A stretch of 13,937 nucleotides of DNA from Clostridiales bacterium. GTDB lineage: Bacteria; Bacillota; Clostridia; Lachnospirales; Lachnospiraceae. A program made the position numbers and the translations under genes. Position 1 is the first letter of the stretch, and every line of letters starts with the position of its first letter. This document shows positions 1 through 5,014 of this stretch, piece by piece. The stretch lies in the NCBI GenBank assembly GCA_019423795.1, contig JAHZAT010000059.1, positions 1 to 13,937 of the forward strand, given 5' to 3'. A model generated the notes under the pieces. That model saw only the letters and a list, made by a program, of their open reading frames with translations. It was not told the origin of the DNA and ran no database searches.

Positions 1-14
1 CAGTGCTCATAGTA

Positions 15-40
15 AAAGTTCCGGCAAATACCGGGACTTT
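15..40 (+). terminator. terminator-like hairpin at the left edge
   Basis: A 10-bp stem (15-24 with 31-40, one U.G wobble) closes a 6-nt loop CAAATA. The base is A/T and the top is CCGG. The only T-rich part is the 3' strand of the stem (ACTTT), so as a plus-strand terminator it is incomplete. It may end or attenuate a gene lying left of the window. The reading frames at 1-53 are too short to assign to a gene. Confidence 0.35.
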
Positions 41-53
41 GTCTACAGTCTGA

Positions 54-86
54 GGGGATATATGATAATTATTATCATATATCCCC
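54..86. promoter_or_regulatory. 33-bp perfect palindrome containing a Fur-box-like core; may also terminate the upstream gene
   Basis: Two 16-bp arms (54-69 and 71-86) are exact reverse complements around a single central T at 70. The inner 15 bases at 63-77 read TGATAATTATTATCA. They match at every defined position the 7-1-7 Fur box TGATAATNATTATCA described for Bacillus-type Fur. The outer part is GGGGATA/TATCCCC. A short T-run follows at 92-95, so in RNA this could act as a terminator for an upstream gene. The palindrome ends two bases before the predicted -35 of the eno promoter, which suits an operator as well. The sequence alone cannot decide between these roles. Confidence 0.55.
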
Positions 87-87
87 A

Positions 88-116
88 TTGATTTTTCCAT
101 CCAAATCTAGTATCAT
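88..116 (+). promoter_or_regulatory. sigma-A promoter of eno
   Basis: The -35 TTGATT (88-93) and -10 TATCAT (111-116) are separated by exactly 17 bases. They match consensus at 4/6 and 5/6 positions. The predicted start is near 122-124, giving an untranslated leader of about 150 nt. A 6-bp hairpin (AGTTAG 124-129 with CTAACT 136-141, loop ACAACA) would sit at the extreme 5' end of the transcript. Such a hairpin is a common way to protect an mRNA end. Confidence 0.7.
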
Positions 117-160
117 AAATAACAGTTAGACAACACTAACTAAAAACGTGAATGAATCAT

Positions 161-265
161 GTGGACTCCTCGATTGAGATCGACACCTGCAACAAAACGA
201 TCTCAAACTGGAAGCTTACCCTTCTTCCAGCGAGGAGTACTGCTATGTATAGGGAAAGGAGTCAC
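161..265 (+). ncRNA. structured eno leader: three-way junction with switchable anti-Shine-Dalgarno
   Basis: Three perfect helices form a closed three-way junction. P1 is 8 bp (165-172 with 231-238). P2 is 9 bp (174-182 with 198-206, loop 183-197). P3 is 7 bp (208-214 with 224-230, loop 215-223). Only A173 and A207 are unpaired in the junction. The 5' strand of P1 (ACTCCT, 165-170) is also complementary to the eno Shine-Dalgarno AGGAGT at 257-262. That alternative helix extends to GTG 161-163 with CAC 263-265, giving 9 bp with one bulged G164. The two pairings exclude each other, as in a translational riboswitch or thermosensor. P3-loop bases CCCT (219-222) could also pair with AGGG (251-254) just before the ribosome binding site. 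I looked for fluoride (no GATGG core), purine, THF and T-box signatures and saw none. The structure is read directly; the function is inferred. Confidence 0.6.
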
Positions 266-277
266 AATCGAAAATGA
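245..277 (+). CDS. possible 10-codon leader peptide overlapping the eno start
   Basis: The frame ATG 245 to TGA 275-277 encodes MYRERSHNRK. Its stop overlaps the eno ATG (274-276) as ATGA, the classic layout for translational coupling. GAGGAG (232-237) lies 7 nt upstream of this ATG, which is ideal spacing, and forms the 3' strand of leader helix P1. The eno Shine-Dalgarno GGAG (258-261) is about 12 nt from its own ATG, longer than usual. The same frame is open further upstream, from ATG 152 (41 codons), but that start has no ribosome binding site. The peptide resembles nothing I know, so only its position supports translation. Confidence 0.35.
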   Translation: MYRERSHNRK

Positions 278-1572
278 ATTATTTAGAAATTGAAAAAGTA
301 GTCGGAAGAGAAATCTTAGATTCCAGAGGAAATCCAACAGTTGAGGCTGAGATCACATTGGTAGACGGAACAGTCGCAAGAGGAACAGCTCCAAGTGGTG
401 CATCGACAGGAGAATTTGAAGCACTGGAATTAAGAGATGGAGATAAAGAAAGATATTTAGGAAAAGGTGTTACAAAAGCCGTAGAAAATATCAATACAAA
501 GATCAGTGAAGCAATCATCGGATTAGACGCTTCTGATACATATGCAGTAGATAAAGCAATGATTGATGCAGATGGAACAAAAGATAAATCAAACTTCGGA
601 GCAAATGCAATCTTAGCTGTATCTATCGCAGTAGCAAGAGCAGCAGCTACATCTCTTGAAGTACCTTTATACAGATTTTTAGGTGGGGTGTCAGGAAACA
701 GACTTCCAGTGCCAATGATGAACATCGTAAATGGTGGATGTCATGCATTATCATCAGGACTTGATGTACAGGAATTCATGATCATGCCAGTTGGAGCTCC
801 ATCATTCAAAGAATGTTTAAGATGGTGTGCTGAAGTATTCCATGCATTAGCAGCAATCTTAAAAGAAAGAGGACTTGCTACATCCGTAGGTGATGAAGGT
901 GGATTTGCGCCAGCATTAAAATCAGATGAAGAAGCCATCGAAACAATCTTAGAAGCAGTGAAAAAAGCAGGATACGAACCAGGAAAAGACTTCAAGATCG
1001 CTATGGACGCTGCATCTTCAGAATGGAAGAGTGAAAAAGGTAAAGGATATTACAAACTGCCAAAAGCAGGAACAGAATATACAGCAGAAGAACTGATCGA
1101 GCACTGGGCTGCATTATGTGAGAAATATCCAATCATCTCGATCGAAGATGGATTAGATGAAGAAGACTGGGAAGGATGGAAGAAACTGACAGAAAGACTT
1201 GGAGATAAAGTACAGTTAGTAGGAGATGACTTATTTGTAACAAATACAGAAAGACTTTCCAAAGGAATCGAAATGGGAGCAGGAAACTCTATCCTGATCA
1301 AATTAAACCAGATCGGATCTATCTCTGAAACATTAGAAGCGATCAAGATGGCACACAAAGCTGGATACACAGCTGTAACATCTCATCGTTCTGGAGAAAC
1401 AGCAGATACAACGATCGCAGACTTAGCCGTCGCATTAAATACATGTCAGATCAAGACAGGAGCACCTTCAAGATCAGAACGTGTTGCGAAATACAACCAG
1501 TTATTAAGAATCGAAGAAGCTTTAGGAGACAGTGCCGTATATCCTGGAATTAAAGCCTTCAACGTAAAATAA
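274..1572 (+). CDS. eno: enolase (phosphopyruvate hydratase)
   Basis: Cytoplasmic glycolytic enzyme that interconverts 2-phosphoglycerate and phosphoenolpyruvate. At 432 aa it has full family length. Visible signatures are the mobile loop SGASTGEFEA (41-50), His157 in NGGCH, Glu167, the catalytic Glu208 in GDEGGFAP, the Mg ligands Asp245, Glu291 and Asp318, the catalytic base Lys343 in ILIKLNQIG, the HRS motif (371-373) and Lys394 in QIKTG. The segment after His157 reads ALSSGLD instead of the more widespread ADNNVD. I associate this variant with Lachnospiraceae-type enolases; it lies outside the catalytic residues. The start follows AAAGGAGT at 256-262 with a long 12-nt spacer. The gene appears monocistronic, with its own promoter (88-116), structured leader and terminator (1613-1646). 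Regulation through the leader is likely, and a Fur-type site lies upstream of the promoter. Confidence 0.97.
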   Translation: MNYLEIEKVVGREILDSRGNPTVEAEITLVDGTVARGTAPSGASTGEFEALELRDGDKERYLGKGVTKAVENINTKISEAIIGLDASDTYAVDKAMIDADGTKDKSNFGANAILAVSIAVARAAATSLEVPLYRFLGGVSGNRLPVPMMNIVNGGCHALSSGLDVQEFMIMPVGAPSFKECLRWCAEVFHALAAILKERGLATSVGDEGGFAPALKSDEEAIETILEAVKKAGYEPGKDFKIAMDAASSEWKSEKGKGYYKLPKAGTEYTAEELIEHWAALCEKYPIISIEDGLDEEDWEGWKKLTERLGDKVQLVGDDLFVTNTERLSKGIEMGAGNSILIKLNQIGSISETLEAIKMAHKAGYTAVTSHRSGETADTTIADLAVALNTCQIKTGAPSRSERVAKYNQLLRIEEALGDSAVYPGIKAFNVK

Positions 1573-1612
1573 GAAGAACGCAATTATAAAAAACGTAAAT
1601 AATAGCACTTTT

Positions 1613-1646
1613 AAGTCTCTGGATTTAGTATCCAGAGGCTTTTTCT
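1613..1646 (+). terminator. Rho-independent terminator of eno
   Basis: A 12-bp stem (1613-1624 with 1630-1641, one U.G pair) has a 5-nt loop TTAGT and runs into a T-tract (1640-1648, broken by one C). It lies 40 bases after the eno stop codon. Strand and position fit eno transcription. Confidence 0.88.
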
Positions 1647-1677
1647 TTGATTTTTTACAAAAAAATATAAGAGAGTA

Positions 1678-1686
1678 TGTTATAAT
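1678..1686 (+). promoter_or_regulatory. extended -10 promoter element before a short transcript
   Basis: TGTTATAAT is a perfect extended -10 (TG at 1678-1679, TATAAT at 1681-1686). No good -35 is present at 17 nt; TTTACA at 1654-1659 is too far away (21 nt). Transcription from about 1693 would reach the bidirectional terminator at 1829-1861, giving an RNA of roughly 165 nt. Confidence 0.4.
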
Positions 1687-1699
1687 AGAAAGCACTTAT

Positions 1700-1825
1700 T
1701 TGGATAGAAATGTAACACATTCTTATAATCAGAATATCGCATTATCAATTATTTCACAGGCAAAAGAAAAATTTTATGATATGTTTTGCCAGTTGAAAAA
1801 AGAAATAGATGAAAATTGGATATAA
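1700..1825 (+). pseudogene. possible remnant or very small ORF of unknown function
   Basis: From TTG 1700 to TAA 1823-1825 the frame encodes about 41 residues that look protein-like: LDRNVTHSYNQNIALSIISQ, then AKEKFYDMFCQLKKEIDENW, then I. The frame stays open upstream into the eno terminator region, but there is no ATG and no Shine-Dalgarno at a sensible distance. A C-terminal fragment of a decayed gene is my preferred reading; a small RNA or chance open frame is possible. It sits between an extended -10 element and a terminator. I recognise no family. Confidence 0.25.
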
Positions 1826-1828
1826 AAA

Positions 1829-1861
1829 AATCCGGCAAACACAAAAATGTAATGCCGGATT
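1829..1861. terminator. bidirectional terminator between the remnant and the MetE-like gene
   Basis: A 9-bp stem AATCCGGCA (1829-1837) pairs with TGCCGGATT (1853-1861) around a 15-nt loop. The plus strand continues into TCTTTTATTT. The minus strand continues into a T-run, the complement of the A-run at 1824-1830. It lies about 45 bases beyond the stop of the minus-strand methyltransferase, so it can end transcripts arriving from both sides. Confidence 0.8.
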
Positions 1862-1904
1862 CTTTTATTTACTATATTATTATGAAATATGTATCACGGA
1901 TATC

Positions 1905-3011
1905 CTATCCCCAAACTTCCTCAGCAATCTCCTTAATAAGAGTCATCTTCTTCCACTGATCTTCATCAGTTAAGATATTTCCTTCTTCTGTAGAAGAGAA
2001 ACCACACTGAGGACTTAAGCAAAGCTGGTCAAGTGCAACATACTGAGCAGCCTCTTTAATACGTTCTTTAATCTCAGTTTTATCTTCAAGTTCTGGATCT
2101 TTAGAAGTAACAAGACCTAACACAACTTTCTGATCTTTGATAAAACGTAATGGTTTGAAATCACCGGAACGGTCACTATCATACTCTAAGAAGAAACCAT
2201 CGATCTTACATCCACCGAATAAAGTCTCAGCTACTGGTTCATATCCACCAGAAGAGAACCATGTAGAACGGAAGTTACCACGGCAGATATGCATTGTGAT
2301 CGTCATATCCTCAGGTTTTGCTTCTAAAGCTTCATTAATCATCTTCACATAATTTTTTGCAATCTGGTCAAGATCAAGCCCACGGCTTGCATAATCATCA
2401 CGTTTGCTCTGGTCACAGAATTCTCCCCAAGATGTATCATCAAACTGTAAATAACGGCATCCACGAGCATAAAATGCTTTGATCGCTTTTTGATAAGCAA
2501 GAGCAATCTCATGATACAGATCATCTTCATTTTTATAACGATCGATCGCTTTGTAAGTTTCGCTCCCACGAACACAACAGATCAGATGAAGCATTGCAGG
2601 AGAAGGAATTGTCATCTTGCAGTCAACATCCCCAGCAATTTCTTTCAAGTAAGAGAAATGATCTAAGAATTCACTGTTTTCATCAAAATCAATTTTGTCA
2701 ACAATCTCAAGAGTTGCGGCTTTTGGCTGATGTCCCTTAAAAGCAACAGACCAGTGATCAGCTTTGATCTCCTCGACTCCGACTAAAGAAGCAAGGAAAT
2801 CAAGATGCCAATAGCGACGTCTTAACTCTCCGTCAGTAACTGCTTTTAATCCAACAGCTTTCTCTTTTTCAACTAACTCTTTGATCGCTTTATCTTCAAC
2901 TTCACGCAACTGGTCTGCAGATAAAGTTCCTTCTGCATATTCAGCACGTGCATCTTTTAAATAATCTGGTCTTAAAAAACTACCAACAATATCATATCTG
3001 TATGGTCTCAT
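1905..3011 (-). CDS. MetE C-terminal-like cobalamin-independent methyltransferase (YxjG/YxjH type)
   Basis: A 368-aa single-barrel protein of the family of cobalamin-independent methionine synthase, matching only the catalytic C-terminal half of full MetE (about 750 aa). The Zn ligands are visible: His241 and Cys243 in MHICRGN, Glu276 in FFLEYD and Cys336 in SPQCGF. The N-terminal VGSFLRP (9-15) and QFDDTSW (189-195) are typical of short MetE paralogues such as Bacillus YxjG and YxjH. The likely reaction is transfer of a methyl group to a thiol such as homocysteine; the methyl donor cannot be read from the sequence. The start at 3011 follows GGAAAGGAT with good spacing. The gene is transcribed alone, divergently from the hydrogenase, and ends at the bidirectional terminator 1829-1861. 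I see no SAM riboswitch or T-box in its short leader; a LysR-type site upstream is the likely control. Confidence 0.85.
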   Translation of the reverse strand: MRPYRYDIVGSFLRPDYLKDARAEYAEGTLSADQLREVEDKAIKELVEKEKAVGLKAVTDGELRRRYWHLDFLASLVGVEEIKADHWSVAFKGHQPKAATLEIVDKIDFDENSEFLDHFSYLKEIAGDVDCKMTIPSPAMLHLICCVRGSETYKAIDRYKNEDDLYHEIALAYQKAIKAFYARGCRYLQFDDTSWGEFCDQSKRDDYASRGLDLDQIAKNYVKMINEALEAKPEDMTITMHICRGNFRSTWFSSGGYEPVAETLFGGCKIDGFFLEYDSDRSGDFKPLRFIKDQKVVLGLVTSKDPELEDKTEIKERIKEAAQYVALDQLCLSPQCGFSSTEEGNILTDEDQWKKMTLIKEIAEEVWG

Positions 3012-3064
3012 AAATCTATCCTTTCCATTTATATAAGTCTAATAATTTTCTATCGATAAGCTAT

Positions 3065-3093
3065 ACAATAACAGATAGAATAAGGCTTGTGAA
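3065..3093 (-). promoter_or_regulatory. predicted promoter of the MetE-like gene
   Basis: On the minus strand TTCACA (3093-3088, 5/6 to consensus) and TATTGT (3070-3065, 4/6) are 17 bases apart, and a TG one base before the -10 gives an extended element. The start would be near 3058, leaving a leader of about 47 nt. Confidence 0.45.
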
Positions 3094-3116
3094 ATACATA
3101 AAAATAATAGTTTGCC

Positions 3117-3131
3117 ATAACTTTAAGTTAT
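3117..3131. promoter_or_regulatory. LysR-type operator candidate upstream of the MetE-like gene
   Basis: ATAACTTTAAGTTAT is a perfect 7-1-7 palindrome and contains the T-N11-A pattern of LysR-type regulators (T3118 to A3130). Its centre lies about 66 bases before the predicted minus-strand start, the usual place for a LysR recognition site. A partly overlapping sequence, TTATAATGATAAAAA (3128-3142), matches the PerR box at 12 of 14 positions and is an alternative explanation. Confidence 0.45.
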
Positions 3132-3169
3132 AATGATAAAAATTTTCAGACAATTATGTCTTTCTTTTA

Positions 3170-3230
3170 ACAATAATTGTATGCAATATACGGACAGAGT
3201 CATCGTTAAGAAAATGTTAATTGTACAATT
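3170..3230. promoter_or_regulatory. operator-like palindromes in the divergent intergenic region
   Basis: The gene-free stretch 3012-3372 holds the two divergent promoters and several palindromes. Besides 3117-3131 there are ACAATAATTGT (3170-3180) and the perfect 12-mer AATTGTACAATT (3219-3230). Both use the same ACAAT/ATTGT half. They lie 65-140 bases upstream of the -10 of the hydrogenase promoter. Which regulator binds is unknown; they do not match the Rex consensus well. Confidence 0.3.
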
Positions 3231-3292
3231 TTAAAAAAATTGCATATTTTTTGTACTTTTCTTTAAGCATTGTAGAGAAAAAAGAAAATATT

Positions 3293-3301
3293 TGTTATAA
3301 T
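3293..3301 (+). promoter_or_regulatory. extended -10 promoter of the hydrogenase gene
   Basis: TGTTATAAT is a perfect extended -10 (TATAAT 3296-3301). The -35 region is poor: TTGTAG at 3270-3275 is 20 bases away. The predicted start near 3308 gives a leader of about 65 nt ending in the ribosome binding site AAGGAAGGG (3356-3364). A weak 6-bp hairpin, TAGATA (3307-3312) with TATCTA (3325-3330), lies at the 5' end. Confidence 0.6.
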
Positions 3302-3372
3302 GCACATAGATAAAAAAATAACAATATCTAGGGTGTTTTAGTTAAGTGTTTTATAAGGAAGGGTAAACTATT

Positions 3373-4818
3373 ATGTATGATGTAACAAGCATTCAGAATC
3401 TGAAAAAAGATGTACTGTATTTCGTAGCAAAGGCATCGTTTGAAGGGACTTTAGAAGAAGAAAGAGATCTGATCCCAGAGAAGATGATCGAAGGACCAGA
3501 ACCAACATTCCGTTGCTGCATCTACAAAGAGAGAGAAATCGTAAGACAGAGAATCCGTTTAGCAGAGGGAAAAGCTCCAGGAGCAGAAGACGATGGAAAT
3601 ATCGTGCAGGTGATCAAATCTGCATGTGCAGACTGTCCAATCTCAAGCTATGTTGTAACAAACAACTGTCAGAACTGTCTTGGAAAAGACTGTATCAAAG
3701 CATGTCGTTTCGGAGCAATCGAACCAGGACATACAAGATCAAGAATCGATTCTCAGAAATGTAAAGAATGTGGTATGTGTGCGAAAGCCTGTCCATACAA
3801 TGCGATCGCTCATGTATCAAGACCATGTAAAGACAGCTGTCCAGTAGACGCAATTTCTTATGATGAATACGGAGTATCAGTGATCGATGAAGAAAAATGT
3901 ATCCGTTGCGGACAGTGTGCAGCAAAATGTCCATTCGGTGCGATCGGAACAAAGACATGGATCACAAATGTAATCGCAGACTTAAAAGCAGGTAAGAAAG
4001 TCTATGCGATCCTTGCACCAGCAACAGAAGGACAGTTCGGAAAAGACATTACAATGGAAAGCTGGAGACAGGCAGTAAAGAAAGCTGGATTTGAAGATCT
4101 TATCGAAGCAGGTTTAGGTGGAGATATGACAACATGCAGCGAAGCAGAAGAATGGTTAGAAGCTTACAGAAATGGTGAGAAGAGAACAACTTCATGTTGC
4201 CCAGGATTCGTAAATATGATCCGCAAACATTATCCAGATCTTGCAGATCTTATTTCTACAACAGTATCTCCAATGTGTGCAGTATCAAGAATGATCAAAG
4301 CAAAAGATCCAGATGCAGTTACAGTATTTGTTGGACCATGTGTAGCCAAGAAGTCAGAAGTGGCAGACCAGAAGATCGAAGGAAATGCAGATTATGCATT
4401 AAACTACAACGAGATCTTAGCAATTATGAAAGCAAAAGACGTAGAATTAGAACCAGCAGAGAATACATATCAGGATTCTACGATCTTCGGTAAATTCTAT
4501 GGAAACTCTGGTGGAGTAACAGATTCTGTATTAGAATACATGAAAGAGACAGAACAGAACGAAGATATCAAAGTATGCAAAGCTAACGGTGCAGCAGAAT
4601 GTAAGAAAGCTTTAATGTTCTTACAGAGAGGAAGATTACCAGAAGACTTCATCGAAGGTATGGCATGCGAAGGCGGATGCGTTGGTGGACCAAGCCGTAA
4701 CGAAGAGATCATCAAAGCTCGTAAAGTCAGAGAAACAATGATCAAATCCGCAGATGATCGCAAGATCACAGACAACTTAAAACGTTATGATATGGATAGC
4801 TTCTCAATGCATAGATAA
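3373..4818 (+). CDS. monomeric [FeFe] hydrogenase, group B
   Basis: A 481-aa cytoplasmic iron-sulfur enzyme. All three H-cluster motifs are present: TSCCPGF (273-279; Cys275 matches the proton-relay cysteine, Cys276 the cluster ligand), GPCVAKKSE (321-329, Cys323) and EGMACEGGCVGGP (428-440, Cys432 and Cys436). GPC instead of MPC and the SPMC motif (299-302) point to group B rather than the classical group A enzymes. The N-terminal half is an electron relay with at least sixteen cysteines: Cys85/88, CxxCx4CxxxC at 99-111, CxxCxxCxxxCP at 130-141, CKDSCP at 152-157 and CxxCxxCxxxCP at 176-187. No signal peptide or membrane segment is seen. The family is expected to couple H2 with ferredoxin; group B enzymes are poorly characterised. 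Maturases HydE, HydF and HydG are not in the window. The start follows AAGGAAGGG at good spacing, and the flavodiiron gene lies downstream with its own promoter. Confidence 0.92.
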   Translation: MYDVTSIQNLKKDVLYFVAKASFEGTLEEERDLIPEKMIEGPEPTFRCCIYKEREIVRQRIRLAEGKAPGAEDDGNIVQVIKSACADCPISSYVVTNNCQNCLGKDCIKACRFGAIEPGHTRSRIDSQKCKECGMCAKACPYNAIAHVSRPCKDSCPVDAISYDEYGVSVIDEEKCIRCGQCAAKCPFGAIGTKTWITNVIADLKAGKKVYAILAPATEGQFGKDITMESWRQAVKKAGFEDLIEAGLGGDMTTCSEAEEWLEAYRNGEKRTTSCCPGFVNMIRKHYPDLADLISTTVSPMCAVSRMIKAKDPDAVTVFVGPCVAKKSEVADQKIEGNADYALNYNEILAIMKAKDVELEPAENTYQDSTIFGKFYGNSGGVTDSVLEYMKETEQNEDIKVCKANGAAECKKALMFLQRGRLPEDFIEGMACEGGCVGGPSRNEEIIKARKVRETMIKSADDRKITDNLKRYDMDSFSMHR

Positions 4819-4847
4819 TCAGAGTTGCATGAAGCATCCAAAGAGAT

Positions 4848-4898
4848 GATAAAGAATCCCTGGAGCAAGATTGAAGTTTTGTTTTGGGGATCTTTGTA
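4848..4898 (+). terminator. weak terminator-like hairpin after the hydrogenase gene
   Basis: An imperfect stem of about 11 pairs joins 4849-4860 and 4886-4898 (CCC with GGG at the top, then A/T pairs with two bulges) around a loop of about 25 nt. No separate T-run follows. It is the only candidate stop between the hydrogenase and flavodiiron genes, so read-through is possible. Confidence 0.3.
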
Positions 4899-4922
4899 TC
4901 TGAAAAGAAATTGTATTAGAAA

Positions 4923-4937
4923 TAGTAACTATTACTA
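4923..4937. promoter_or_regulatory. FUR-superfamily-like operator before the flavodiiron gene
   Basis: TAGTAACTATTACTA is a 7-1-7 near-palindrome (6 of 7 half-site pairs) that ends one base before the predicted -35. It overlaps a second perfect palindrome, AATAGTAACTATT (4921-4933), and is followed by TACTAGTA (4933-4940). By eye it matches 11 of 14 positions of the Zur box TCGTAATNATTACGA and 9 of 14 of the PerR box. Clostridial flavodiiron genes are known PerR targets in Clostridium acetobutylicum, so a PerR-like peroxide sensor is the favoured regulator, by inference. Confidence 0.45.
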
Positions 4938-4938
4938 G

Positions 4939-4967
4939 TAGATATTTTGGCAAAACTATGTTATAGT
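4939..4967 (+). promoter_or_regulatory. promoter of the flavodiiron gene
   Basis: TAGATA (4939-4944, 4/6) and TATAGT (4962-4967, 5/6) are 17 bases apart, with an extended TG at 4959-4960. Transcription would begin near 4974, leaving about 40 nt before the ATG at 5015. Confidence 0.6.
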
Positions 4968-5014
4968 AAGAAAAGTTGAAAAAGCAAAATGAATTTAATT
5001 TTGGAGGTAAGACA

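Noticed and set aside
142..273. Fluoride riboswitch upstream of eno
   Set aside because: Fluoride riboswitches do occur before enolase genes, but the GATGG-type core and pseudoknot arrangement are absent; the three-way junction here is different.
3012..3058. SAM riboswitch or T-box in the leader of the MetE-like gene
   Set aside because: The predicted leader is only about 47 nt and has no conserved core of either family.
3142..3155. ATTTTCAGACAATT also occurs near the trxB stop (about 13820)
   Set aside because: A 14-base AT-rich match with no shared flanks or arrangement; probably chance.
4976..5014. TTG start adding 13 residues to the flavodiiron protein
   Set aside because: The extension contains the GGAGG ribosome site for ATG 5015, and the family starts at that Met.
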